From: Gordionus sp. m RMFG-2023
Taxonomy: Eukaryota > Nematomorpha > Gordioida > Chordodea > Parachordodidae
Length of the DNA stretch: 64,000 bases
Reading direction: 5' to 3'
Assembly (NCBI RefSeq): GCF_954871325.1
Contig: NC_088777.1
Span: 35,379,366 to 35,443,365, forward strand
The notes under the pieces are model-generated. The model did no database searches, was not told where the DNA came from, and saw only the letters and a program-made list of their open reading frames with translations. The position numbers and the translations under genes were made by a program. Shown piece after piece: positions 33,215 through 45,827 of this stretch (its first letter is position 1; each line of letters begins with the position of its first letter).

Positions 33215-34165
33215 CTTTTATAATATCATAATAGACTTGATAAGTCCCCCAAAAATTTTATTTGATGATAGCCCTCCAACTTATTAGAAATATGCATCTA
33301 ATATTGACCCTTCTACCGGTTTTACATTATTTTAATGTTTGTTTAATTTCAACAATATATTTATATTTTTGCCTGATTCCTTTATTTGTCTAGGCTAACC
33401 CTAATCCCTCACATTGCTACCAAACATGATGAATCTATTATTAAAGATAAGCAAAGGAAAAAATGGCGATTCAACAAACGCCTTACCCGTTCTAGAGTTA
33501 CTGGTGGCCAAGATAATAAGGCACTGTGAACTCCTCTGGAGGTTTATTTTGTTTTTTATCTAATGTTTTATATCTATATTTATTTTATACACCCAATTGC
33601 CTCCAAATGATATTTCTATCACCACTACCACAATCCCTATGCCACCTCTGCCTAATTTTTAAAAAATATAAGCATTTTATTCCACTATCATTCACCTCAT
33701 TAGGAGTTATTATAAATAATATTTTATCCGATTCCCTGAGGAACTTTCATGAATATTTAGAGAGATGTTCAAACGTGAATGTGTAGTGCAGCCAATTTCA
33801 TTAACATTATTAATGGGAAAATATGCGGTAGTTTTGTCATGGCCTTTATAACAATACTTACGACCGTTTTATGGTTGAGTTGACAATGTCGTTCATGATT
33901 CTATTTTAGAGGGGTATACCAAAATTGACACTTTGGCAGAAATATCATTTCGCGTTCTTCTCCTCAGCTTTATCAGGATGCAATAGGTGTTGTACACTGC
34001 TTTGGCAATCCGTCATTATTCATTACTTTCACCTATAACCCTAAATGGGATGATATTATACATCAATTTTTTCTTCTGCAGACGACTGCCCAGATTTATT
34101 TTGTCGCTTTTTCCATAAAAAATTAAAATGTCATAAAGGATTTGCTCTTATTTTTACCAGACACA
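33215..34165 (+). mobile_element. Helitron fragment with rearranged Rep piece (third copy)
   Basis: The 5' part (about 33330-33700) repeats the TTTGTCTAG / GCTAACCC / K-D-K-Q-R-K-K-W-R-F-N-K-R-L-T-R-S-R-V-T segment. After about 33780 it jumps. A short piece around 33820-33870 is an inverted copy of the Y2 region (AGTATTGTTA and AAGGCCATGA of 29955-29976). Then 33955-34075 reads Q-L-Y-Q-D-A-I-G-V-V-H-C-F-G-N-P-S-L-F-I and F-T-Y-N-P-K-W-D-D-I on the plus strand, the Rep N-terminal block. It is a dead, rearranged remnant. Confidence 0.7.
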
Positions 34166-34930
34166 AAGAGTAATAATTAATCCTCAGCATTTTTTAAAAA
34201 AAATACCTAAATTTATATGGCAAGAAAAACAAATTTCTTAAAAAATATATAAATAAATTGCATATAAGTTTCATTAGTATTGAATGGCATTTTTGCAATT
34301 TAAATAGATAGCATTTTTTTGTACTTAACAAAAGATATAGATAGCCCTTATCAAATTTTTTGATAAAAGGAGTTAACCCACTAATTGGTAAATCCGAGAT
34401 TTCCCCTTCATGTGTTGATAAATTATTTATTTGGGAAATAGTTTTGAAACTTAATATGTGATGGACTGGGCTTGAAAAATATTCCTCAAGATTAATATTT
34501 GCTTGCACCTAACTTGGGAATATCTTATACAAATTATTATGGGCCGGGCTAGGAAAAAATTTTAAAAATTATTATGGGTTGAGCTAGATTTGAGAATTTT
34601 TTTTATAAATTATAAGGTCTTGAACGCGTGGAAATTTTTTTCAAATATTATGAGCTTGGACCTGGCTTGAAATTTTTTAATGTTAAATGTTAGTCTTATG
34701 TAACCAGTAATATATTTACAAAGAATTTTGGTATTGGGTACAAGCTCATTTAAATATATTTTGACTCAAATAATAGTTTACACTCTTAGTCCTAATGGGT
34801 TGGACTCAATGACATTGCTTGGACTTGACCTAAATGGGGAGGGGGGATTTAAAAATTATATAAATTGGATATGATTTTTAAATAAAAGGTAACATCATTC
34901 TTAAAAAAACGAATAAAATTCTCATTCTCC
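34166..34930. other. AT-rich stretch with GGGC/GGGT-rich blocks
   Basis: Between 34530 and 34700 there are three or four degenerate blocks of TTATTATGGGCCGGGCTAGG type, spaced 50-65 bp apart by A/T runs. Similar blocks occur inside the MITE at 10610-10879 and near 42040-42300. I see no gene; the frame on the minus strand at 34194-34508 has no recognisable content. Confidence 0.45.
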
Positions 34931-37107
34931 GTCATTTTTGACGGGCTATCTACTAGTGATACTAAAATACGAATTGTTATAAACTACGAATTGCCAAGTA
35001 AATTGCGAATTACCATACTAAACTACGAATTGCCGTATTTAATGTTAAAATAAAGTGACTAAACTACGAATTGCCGTATTTAATGTTAAAATTAAGTGAC
35101 TAAACTACGAATTGCCGTATTTTATGTTAAATTAAAATGACTAAACTACGAATTGCCGTATTTAATGTTAAAATAAAGTGACTAAACTACGAATTGCCGT
35201 ATTTAATGTTAAAATTAAGTGACTAAACTACGAATTGCCGTATTTTATGTTAAATTAAAATGACTAAACTGCGAATTGCCATATTTAATGTTAAATTGAA
35301 ACTACGAATTGCCGTATTTAATGTTAAAATAAAGTGACTAAACTAAATTGCCGTATTTAATGTTAAAATAAAGTGACTAAACTACGAATTGCGGTAAATA
35401 ATGTTAAATTAAAATGACTAAAATACGAATTGCAGTATATAATGTTAAATTTAAACTACGAATTGCCGTATTTAATGTTAAAATGAAGTGACTAAACTAC
35501 GAATTGCCGTATATAATGTTAAATTAAAATGATTAAACTACGAATTGTGGTAACTAATGTTAAATTATAATGACTAAACTGCAAATTGCCGTATAAAATG
35601 TTAAATTATAATGACTAAACTACGAATTGCGGTAAATAATGTTAAATTAAAATGACTAAACTACGAATTGCCATATATAATGTTAAATTTAAACTATGAA
35701 TTGCCAAATTTAATGTTAAAATAAAGTGACTAAATTGCCATATATAATGTTAAATTATAATGACTAAACTACGAATCGCCGTATTTAATGTTAAAATAAC
35801 TACGAATTGCGGTAAATAATGTTAAAAATGACTAAAATACGAATTGCCATATATAATATTAAATTATACATACGAATTGCCATATTTAATGTTAAAATGA
35901 AGTGACCAAACTACGAATTGCCGTATATAATGTTAAATTAAAATGAATTTACGAATTGCGGTAACTAATGTTAAATTAAAATGACTAATCTGCGAATTGC
36001 TGTATATAATGTTAAATTATACGAATTGCGGTAAATAATGTTAAATTAAAATGACTAAACTACGAATTGACATATATAATGTTAAATTTAAACTACGAAT
36101 GAGTTGGGCAGGTCCTCCGGAAAAAGAATCTAGATACAGATACAGATTCTTTATAAAAAATGAATCTTAGATACAGATACTAGTATCTTGTTCAAAATAT
36201 CAAAAAGATACAAGATAAAAGATACTTGTATCTTTTACTAAATTAGAGTATCTTAAATACAAGATACTTTCAAATTATCATTACCAATTAAATTAGAATA
36301 GTTTATAAAATACAATTTTTATTATTTATTTGTGAAGAACATAGTATTACACATATAATAATGAATATTTGCAATAATTAATAAAATATTTATTGATGAA
36401 TTAATTATAATAACCAGGGATTTTAATATTAATTTTTGTCCATTAATAGCTTAAACAGGGAAGGGAGAGTAGTATATTTAATGGGAGTTGAAAATGTGCA
36501 AATAAGAAAAAAAATTAAATCAAATGATTTATTAGAATTTGCAGGTTATTTTTTATGTTGTTTTAAATATAGCTTATATTTGGAGTATATGGCTAAATGG
36601 CATCTCTAAAAAAAAATAATACTAGTTTTATTTTATTCATTATCTTTAATAATTATTTATCATTACTTGTTTGTGATATTTATGTATTTTTTAAATTAGT
36701 TTTATTTTCTAGTATGACTTATTAATTCTTGCATTTGTAATATCATATATATATAAATATCATTTAAATCTCTTTTCAAATTTTTTTAATATATTTCTTG
36801 CAAAATCATTAATTATATATAAAAAATATGAAAATAATGTATAACATTATATTATTTAATTATTAAATATATAACAATTTTTTTTAATGCATTTTAAATT
36901 GATTAAATTTTGTAGATAAATACTGTAATATAATTTTACTTATATTATAAATAAATAAAAGTAACTAATAAAGTTAAATTCTACCTTATTATAATTATTT
37001 TATTAAGAGCCTTTTAAAATTATATAATGTTATATATCAATTGTAGCTTAAATATTTCCTCTAATAAGAACTTGCTAAAATAATTAAATATAAAATATAT
37101 TAATGAT

Positions 37108-37838
37108 GTGCCGATATTTTTTATCGAACCGATATTTCACCCATTATAAAATATCAATTATCGGTCAATATTATAAAATTTGATCCGATATAAAATTGCT
37201 TCTTTAACAAAAATAAAATGTTATAAAATTTAAAAAAATAGTTATATCTAAAATCATTTATTTTTATAAATAAAATCGAAATCCATTTTTATGTATATTT
37301 TTTTAATAATAATATTTAATTAATAAACATTCTACCATATTGTTATTTTTTTGCGCATTCTGTTTATAAAAGTGTGCAATAATCTTTTTAGAATCTGTTT
37401 TTAGTGAAGCTGGTGATATTGACAGTTAATATCGCCGCAAGCTGACCTCTGATAAATTGGAAATATTGGTAGTACTAAAAAGAAATCTTCGCTATATTAA
37501 TGTTAAATATTACTTTAAATATTTATTTCAAATTTCATAATATAATTGTTTATTAATTAATATGTATATAGATTAATGTTATTACTTGTTATATAAAAGT
37601 GATTTAACAATAAAAATATTTTATATACTTTTAGAATTGCAATTGAATTGAATATAAACTATAACTGATCATTATAATATATTTAAATGACATAAGTTAT
37701 GGTATAGTTAAATTATAGTTGTTATACTAATAAAAAGTATATTAAAAATTAAAACCATTGGTATCTTTACAGAATACAAAATAAGATATGATATCGGATC
37801 GGATCCACCTCCAAAAAGTGGTATCGGTACACCTCTAA
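37108..37838. mobile_element. hAT-like MITE nested in the BED hAT
   Basis: The left side begins TGTGCCGATATTTTTTATCG and the right side ends GTATCGGTACACCTCT, giving a short inverted repeat of the AGAGGTGTACCGATA type. The interior aligns with the MITE at 21948-22604. It has no coding region. Exact end bases and target duplication are not clear. Confidence 0.6.
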
Positions 37839-37969
37839 AAATTATATATCCAAAATGATTTTAATTTGATAATCAACCATCTTCTATAAAAAATTTTAAT
37901 AACAATTATCTAAGAGGGACATAAGTATAGGTATTATTATGTTAATAATTATAAAATAAAAATGTATAA

Positions 37970-38175
37970 TATACTTTAATATGTTTAACAAAGTTTGTAG
38001 AGGAGTTTGTTCAACCTTTAATAACTTTTTTACTTGTGCAATTTTGACATTCGGCTTGTACCTTGTCCTTTTTCACATAAATTACTTTATAAAATTTTCC
38101 ATCTAGAATTTTAAGATTCGGATTTGGAGAACCTATTTCCATAATTTCATCTTCACTACTATAAATGTTAAACAT
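37970..38175 (-). pseudogene. hAT transposase N-terminus with BED zinc finger
   Basis: From ATG at 38175 the minus strand reads M-F-N-I-Y-S-S-E-D-E-I-M-E-I-G, then a finger C-Q-N-C ... S-T-N-F-V-K-H-I-K. This is the BED pattern (C-x2-C, then S-x-N-x-x-x-H-x-x). One in-frame TGA lies between the Cys pair and the His part. The catalytic domain was not found in this element. Confidence 0.6.
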
Positions 38176-39814
38176 TCTACAAATTAAAAAATATTACATA
38201 TAAAATATAACCTTTACTTATTTAGTTTAGGTGTTGTTATTTTTAATCTATCTATCTTTGTGATCTGTAAAATTTCCAACTAATTTTGGTTATCAATATA
38301 TTTAAATAGCAGAAAATAATACAAGATTTCACGAAGAATATAAAGTTAGATTGTGTGATATGTAAAGTATTAAATATGAATATTAAAAAGAATCTGTATC
38401 TGTATCTTTTTAAAGAAAATGAAAAAGATACAAGATTCTTTTCAAAATAAAGGATCTTAGATACAGATACTAGTATCTTATTAAAAATGTCAATAAGATA
38501 CTGAGTAGAAGATACAAAAGGATCTTGTATCTTAGATACAAGTATTCGCGGTACTGCCCAACTCTGCGAATTGCCATATTTAATGTTAAAATAAAGTGAC
38601 TAAACTACGAATTGCCGTATATAATGTTAAATTATAATGACTAAACTACGACATGCGGTAAATAATGTTAAATTAAAATGCCTAAACTAAATTGCCATAT
38701 ATAATGTTAAATTTAAACTACGAATTGCTGTATTTAATGTTAAAATAAAGTGACTAAACTACGAATTGCCGTATTTAATGTTAAATTAAAATGACTAAAC
38801 TAGGAATTGCCGTACTTAATGTTAAAATAATATGACTAAACTACGAATTGCGGCAAATAATGTTAAATTAAAATGACTAAACTACGAATTGCCGCATATA
38901 ATAAATTTAAACTATAAATTGCCTTATTTAACATTAAAATAAAATGACTAAACTACAAATTGCTGTATATAATGTTAAATTAAAATGACTAAATTACGAA
39001 TTGCCGTATATATTGTTAAATTTAAACTACGAATTGCCGTATATTATGTTAATTAAAATGATTAAACTACGAATTGCTGTAACTAATGTTAAATTATAAT
39101 CACTAAACTGCGAGATGCCGTATATAATGTTTATTTATAATGACTAAACTACGAATTGCGGTAAATAATGTTAAATTAAAATGACTAAAATACGAATTTC
39201 CGTATATAATGTTAAATTTAAACTACGAATTGCCGTATTTAATGTTAAAATGAAGTGACTAAACTACGAATTGCCGGATATAATGTTAAATTATAATGAC
39301 TAAACTACAACATGCGGTAAATAATGTTAAATTAAAATGCCTAAACTACGAATTGCCATATATAATGTTAAATGTAAACTATGAATTGATGTATTTAATG
39401 TTTAAATAAAGTGACTAAACTACGAATTGACGTATTTTATTTTAAATTAAAATGACTAAACTATGAATTGCGGTAATTAATCTTAAATTAGAATGACTAA
39501 ACTACCAATTGCGGCAATTAATGTTAAATTATAATTATTAAACTGCAAATTGCCTAATTTTATGTTAAAATAAAGTGACTATACTACGAATTACCATATA
39601 TAATGTTAAAATAAAGTGACTAAACTACAAATTACCGTATATAATGTTAAATATAAACTACGAATTGCCGTATTTAATGTTAAAATAAAGTGACTAAACT
39701 TCGAATTTACTTAATTAACATTACATTAAGATAACTTAACTTGGATATAAAGAAATGATGATAATCACTAAACTGCTAATCGCTTTAATCGGTTCTGAAT
39801 ATTAGATTTTATCA

Positions 39815-41610
39815 ACTATATTAGCCTACATTTATACTATATTTGTCTCAATACAAAATTTAAACATTAACACCTATTATAAAATACATAATAAATTTAT
39901 TATTATATTTATAAAATTTGCTACAATTATTATCGTTTATAGACATAAATTATTTTATTTATAAATTTAAAATCATTAATTATTTGGATTTCTTGCGATT
40001 TTTGATAGGGGACTTCTTAGGTTTCGCTAAATGTTAAATACAGCATTTATAAATTTATATATTTTATCTCATACTTTTTAAATAAAAAAAGAATTTTACG
40101 ATAGCAATTTTTTTTCATGTTGCAAGCTCAGGTTATCCATAGTTCTACTAACATATTCAAAAATTACGAAATAAATGTAAATATTCTATCTCGATTTGAT
40201 TTTATAAATATTAAATTAGTAAATCTAAATAGTTTACTATAGAAATGAACGTTTTGTAAATAAAATCCCCTTATTTCTCCTTTATTATAAAATAATATCT
40301 ATAAACCTGATAAATTATCTCAAATTATTAAAAAATCTTATTTGTGAAATATACTTTGCATTTGAAATTTAATCACAGCTAAATATTTTTACAATTAATA
40401 TAACTATATATTAATTCTCAAGATGTGAGATTTGATTAAAAGGTATTGGAACCACTTCAAGGGGTTTCCCAAACCTACGTATAGAATAATTTTATTGTTC
40501 AAAAAATCATAATATTTATAAATTGAAGTTAATTATATATAATTTTGGACATATAAAAATAAGGAAAGATTGTGATTTCTTGATATAAATCCTAAATATA
40601 ATCATAATGAAATTGCCTTTTCAAGACTTTGAAATTTTTCTTTTATTAACTGCCATAATTTACATGTATGGTTTAGCAAACCCCGCTAACTCTAAATTGC
40701 AAATGATGATTGAAATAATATCTAGATTTGATAAATACTCATAAAACCTACCCAAATTATAGAGATTGACATTAAAATTTAATTTACATATAAATGATTA
40801 TATATTTTAATAAAAATTAAAATTCTGTAGTAATATTTTGAAAATTTTATATCTTTTTGTCTATAGATATAAACTAATAAAAACTTTATTAGGATAAAAT
40901 TTTAACCTTCTGGTGTATTTAATTTAAAATGAGATTGAGTGATTTGCCAAGCCCCGGGGTTTACCTAACCCCAGTCTCTCCTACTATATTTGCCTGAAAA
41001 CAAAATTTATCATTATCACCTATTATAAAGTATATAATAAATTTTCTATCTTATTTATAATATAGGCTGCAATTATTATCATTCTCTATTTATTCAAAAA
41101 AATTGACATTATTAAAAATAAGATATTAGAGTTAATTATCAAAAAAATGTAAATATATATTTAGAAAATTAATTTTATTTAATTTCAATATATATATATA
41201 TTATAAATAATTTATTTAGTTCATAAACTTACAAAATATACATGCATTAAATTATGACTAAATTACAAAAGTAATATATTTAGATATTTCATAATTTTGT
41301 TCCATCAACTTCATAAAGAGGAATTTTACGATAGCAATTTTTCTCATGTTGTGAGCTCAGGTTATCTATAGTTCTATAAACATATTAAAAAGTTATAATC
41401 ATAAATGTAAATATTCTATCTCAATCTATATTTATAAATATTAAATTAGTAAATCTAAATAGTTTACTATAGAAATGAACGATTTGTAAATAAAATCCCC
41501 TTATTTCTCCTTTATTATAAATTAATATCTATAAACCTGATAAATTATCTCAAATTATTAAAATATTTTACTTGTGAAATATACTTTGCATTTAACATTT
41601 AATCAATTAT
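39815..41610 (+). repeat. direct duplication of about 600 bp within the core
   Basis: The stretch around GAATTTTACGATAGCAATTT (about 40092) recurs at about 41322, with flanking matches: CACCTATTATAAA near 39870 and 41020, TAGTTTACTATAGAAATGAA at 40229 and 41460, and CCCCTTATTTCTCCTTTATT at 40267 and 41498. The later copy is slightly diverged. It probably arose by local duplication. Confidence 0.8.
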
Positions 41611-41854
41611 ATAGATAATATGAATGTTAAAATAAATTAAATTCGGTGAGCCGTTCGGGTAATATTATTGTAAAATAATTTAAACCTATATGTATATGAA
41701 TAATTTATCTTTTTATATTATGGGAGGGGTAGCCGGTTTATTTAGAAATTATCCCAATGAATACCTCTGATGGAGATCATAATAAACCTCACTATATTGA
41801 TTTTATATATCATATATTTATTTACTAATTCTTCAAGAATGACGGAGTTGAGGG

Positions 41855-42535
41855 GTAATTAGTTAGTTTGTGTATGTGGCACTAAATATGCTCTATATTA
41901 AAATTTAGGAGAAAAAGAGGTAAAATTGTTGCAATGTAACCCGTGAGCATTAAGGGTATTAGAAATATCAAAATTTAAATTTGTGATAGGAATCATATTG
42001 GGTAAAATTTAAAATAGATATGCTTGAAAATTTTTTAATTTTAAATATGGACCAGACATTAAACCTGGCCAACCCATAATAATTTTGTAATTTTTTCCCA
42101 AGCCTGGAGATAGGTAAATCTCTGAAAACCATATTATTTGGAAAATTTTCTCAAGCCCGCCAAAGACCATAATAATTTTGTTAGTTGGAACTGAAATAAA
42201 ATATAGAAAAGTCATAATTCATATAAAAATAAAATCAGAATATGAAAGTTGCATGGGCTTGGTTTTTTAATCGGGCCTGGCGATTCCTGCAAAAAAAAAT
42301 TTCAGGCCAATGTCTAGCCCATATTTAAAATAAAAAAAATTTCAAGCATTTCTATTTTATATTTTACACAATATGATTTCCATCACAAATTTAAATTTTG
42401 ATTTCTAATACATGGTCACGGTATATATTGCAACAATTTTACCTCTTTTTCTCCTAAATTTTAATATTTATATAAAATTTATTAATAAAGTATATTTAGT
42501 ACTATACACACAAACTAAATAATTAATCGTCAGCT
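41855..42535. repeat. 680-bp inverted-repeat (foldback) element in the core
   Basis: Arms of about 220 bp face each other. AGGAGAAAAAGAGGTAAAAT near 41908 pairs with ATTTTACCTCTTTTTCTCCT near 42437, and TTAGTTTGTGT at the left end pairs with ACACAAACTAA at the right. The centre holds GGGCCTGG/CCAGGCC-type blocks. It contains no coding sequence. Confidence 0.75.
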
Positions 42536-43852
42536 AGTATGGTAATAAACGGCAGAATTATAAAAATAAGCATATTTTAAATCTAATTATATTCAAGTTG
42601 GTGCATTCAAAAGACATACGACTCTGAAACGGGAGGCTTGTGTTCGACTCTCGTAGAAAGCAAAAAATAACATTACACTATTGTTATATTATAGGAATTA
42701 ATAAATTAAAATATTGGTTATTGAATAGTAATATATTTTAATTTATATAGCATACATTCATTATATTTTTATTTTGTTGGGAATTCAAATTCAACTTGTA
42801 TTACTTTTTATGAATTCAAATTTATCTTTTCAATTCAACTTTTTATTTTTGTAATTCAACTTATATTACTTATTATTTTTTGTAACCTTACTTTTTGTTT
42901 TTATATATATTCTAATTTATATTTTAGAAAATGTATATATACCTTAAGAAAAAAAAAAGAAGTTAGTTAATAAAATATATTTTTACTGACTCGCACCTCG
43001 CGCCATATCGTTAGTTGCCTTATTCTTTTCAACTATATAGTCTCCTTAAATTTTAAATACATTAGGAAGATAGGAAAATGATCATGTTTTGATTATGAAA
43101 ATTATATATATTAGATAATACTAAAAATTAATTTACCATCATCGTTAGTGCCACATAAATTTCAATTAGTGCAAGATATTATAACTATTCACGATGGCCT
43201 ATCTTCCTATCATATTTTTTTTTCACTATGATAGCTTTTATTTGATGTCCCTTTGATCTATACCGCTATGGAATACATATATGTCATAGAAAACATATAT
43301 ATTGTGCTACTACGATTACGTAATTGTGGACCATCTGTAATCTTATATATAATTAAATTATCTCAAAATATTTTATAAATTAAACTATGAATCTAATATT
43401 AAATCAATCATATAATTATAGAACTCTATTACTGGCAGGTTACAATATATTTAAATATTTAGTGGGCGTAATATATATTTAAAAATTTGCCCATTAAGTC
43501 ATATTGACCTTGCTATATTTTTTTTATTCAATTAATTCAAAAATAAATAAGAATTGTAATTTACCAAGATTTAATTGCCATAATCAGCCTGGGTCAATCG
43601 ACAGATATCGAAACTATGTCATCTTTCTATCCTCATAGTTCGCCAATAGAAGCATTTATTTGGTGTCCCAATAATCGATCCCGCCATACAATATATTTTA
43701 GTGCTTTCATGACCTTTTTCGCCATGGAAATTATTTATTTTTTCTCCTCATGACCTATCACGCCATGAAAAGCACATATATCTTTCGTGATCCTTCACGC
43801 CATATTATGCATTTTAGCAAAAAACAAATTCTTAGTAATACATATAACCTTA

Positions 43853-45827
43853 TTAATTTTTTTTCTTTTTTCTAGATCTAAATTGAGATAGTTTTTTCAA
43901 ACCTTTAGGTCTCATCAGCGTTATTTTACCATATGACGATGTTATATATTTAGAGATTGGTGTTAATTTATGATTATTTGCTACAGCTGTATATTCCTTT
44001 ATAAATTTTAAAAGGGATACCATATCATGTTTATTTAAATCAGAATCGATATAATAATCTCCGAGTCCAATTACTGCTCGTTCTAATTCTTTTTCATAGT
44101 AAAAGACTTGGTCGATTATAATGGTTATAAATGTATGCAAAGGAACAACCTTTTTTATCATCATCTTTAGGACACTATTCATTAATTCACTGTTGTTATT
44201 AGTATAAACTTGTGCTATAAACTTGTTCTTTAAAGGTGTATACACGTATTCATAAAGTTTTTTTTCGAAACTTTTAAACATATTCTTAAGAAATTTATCA
44301 TATTTATTAACTATGCAAATATTTCTAAATTTTAACATTTTTTCTCTAAACATAATGTCATCAGTGGAATGTATTAATTCATTTTCACAACAAATCATAT
44401 TACTTATATATTCTCTTAATTTCATAGGGACACCTTGGCTATTTTTCAAAGAGATTGACAAATTTCTTCTCATGTGAAGAGTACATAATAAATGTTTGGA
44501 AGTATTAAAATTTTTAAGTAAAGCCGATACCATGGCAAATTCTTCTTCCGATCCGAAAATAATATTATCCACATTAATTTGATGCTTTTTAAAAATAACC
44601 TGTACTTCAGAAAAAAATATATTATATGTCCGGTAGTCTGAATTACCGTGCAAAAATATTGGACCGAAAAATAATGGATGTAATTTATCTTACAAACCTG
44701 TTTTACAAAGAGCTATATGCTTGAACGCAGTAGGCGTCACAAAGAGTTCGCTTAAATTGTAGGTTTTATCAACGCTAAGAATACTTCGTTACTTACCCGT
44801 ACAACAAAATTTAATATTTTCAAGCAAAAGGAGTATAAAGCTCTATAGTTATAACTTTATCAGGTCGTATACATATATTTTTGACTATCGGATAATCTTT
44901 TATATTGCTTAAAATTAACAAAACCTGTTCTGCAAAATTCCTACTATAATCGGTATCATTTTTGTGTAATTCGTTAAATTTTAAGTTTCGTATTTGTTTT
45001 GTATTTCTAGGTATATTATATATATCTTTTGAAACTATAAATTCCATGTATATTTTTCTAGTAGGTTTATCTATAACATATTTTTTAATTTTCTTTATAA
45101 CACTAGGTGGTACGAATATATATAATATTATCATATTTCCTATTTACATGTTAGTTTGCCAGGATATATTCCTATGTATTCTACTAAGAAATTAGGTTCT
45201 ATTTTTAAAGAACTTTCATCTTGCAATATCTTCAAATATGATGCTTTTTTTCTATATTTTAAATTAATGTACAACTATATTGACTTAAGCAAACTACATT
45301 ATTCAAATTTGGTTGAGGGCTTATTGTACATATATGATTGGAACTATGTATTTTTCTTAGTATATAAAATACTGTGTCTATCATTATATATGGACCTTTT
45401 CTTTGGTCATTCTCTAAATCAAAATAAGGGTTACTGCCTCCCGTTTTTTTACCTGTCAATGCTCCACAATCATGTGGGAAACAACTTTTTAAACCATCCT
45501 TTTTAAATTAATACTATTGTTTACAATAAAAAAAGTATTATTTTTAGTCCTTTGTGGAATAGTTTCTACAATATTTTCTGGTTTCAACAACATGTTCAAT
45601 AGTTCTGTAAATGTGAAACCTTTACAATGATTCTTATTTTATATTACATTATCAGTATATTTATCATCTATGGCATCGTGCTTTATTTTATTATTAACCT
45701 TCATATCTTCAAAAGACTTATTTAATAATTTATCTTTTTCATGTAAAGATTTAGAAACCGAATATTTCATATCTTAATTTGTCATATCGGATATATTAGC
45801 GGTAAAAGCCATTCGTAGTTTACTCAT
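43853..45827 (-). pseudogene. MULE (Foldback/NOF-like) transposase
   Basis: From ATG at 45827 one reading frame covers most of about 660 codons, with several in-frame TAA. Blocks in order: K-G-F-T-F-T-E-L-L-N near 45600, F-P-H-D-C-G-A-L-T-G near 45465, then V-P-P-S-V-I-K-K-I-K, I-P-R-N-T-K-Q-I-R-N near 45000, S-V-D-K-T-Y-N-L with the first catalytic D near 44768, L-F-V-T-P-T-A-F-K-H, F-G-S-E-E-E-F near 44550, L-L-C-T-L-H-M-R-R-N-L with the C-x2-H motif, and N-N-N-S-E-L-M-N-S with the catalytic E near 44186. The second catalytic position is E, where MULEs have D. The start codon lies in the last repeat of the right arm. The stops show that this copy is no longer coding. Confidence 0.75.

Larger units (their letters stand above)
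36101..38564 (-). mobile_element. BED-finger hAT transposon with GTATC repeats, inserted in the left arm
   Basis: The ends are GAGTTGGGCAGG on the left and CTGCCCAACTC on the right. Both subterminal zones are full of GATACAGATACAGATTC and GTATCTTGTATC-like repeats on both strands. TACGAAT (36094-36100) and TGCGAAT (38565-38571) flank it, and joining them restores an arm monomer, so it is a true insertion. A transposase N-terminus is readable at about 37970-38175. Another MITE is nested inside at about 37108-37838. Truncated relatives lie at 25284-25555 and 60634-61070. Confidence 0.8.
34961..39720 (+). repeat. left satellite arm (interrupted by a hAT)
   Basis: The arm is a tandem array of a 41-bp monomer with the core ACTACGAATTGCCGTA followed by TTTAATGTTAAAA and an AGTGACTAA tail, mixed with a 33-bp form lacking the ATGAC part. 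At 35056-35301 three slightly different monomers repeat as a 123-bp higher-order unit, twice. The hAT at 36101-38564 splits the array. Copies on either side of it continue the same pattern. The last units before the core (about 39600-39720) are degraded. Confidence 0.9.
39721..43850. other. non-coding core of the Foldback-like element
   Basis: The core left of the transposase gene is AT-rich. It contains a direct duplication (39815-40400 against 40975-41610), a small inverted-repeat element (41855-42535), and a degenerate direct repeat of about 425 bp offset (43135-43310 against 43560-43730) with recurring CGCCAT motifs. A 45-codon frame at 40607-40744 is the only other open stretch; I do not consider it a gene. 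Confidence 0.5.

Noticed and set aside
42594-42662. tRNA or tRNA-derived SINE head
   Set aside because: TTCGACTC resembles a B box and GACTCTGAAACG an anticodon arm, but the stems do not pair well and no acceptor stem is visible.
43853-45827. Alternative genetic code with UAA read as an amino acid, because the MULE frame continues through several TAA codons
   Set aside because: The intact helicase frame and the ZNF598-like exons contain no internal stops, and the helicase ends at TAA at its natural C-terminus. C-to-T decay of CAA and similar codons in AT-rich DNA explains the MULE.
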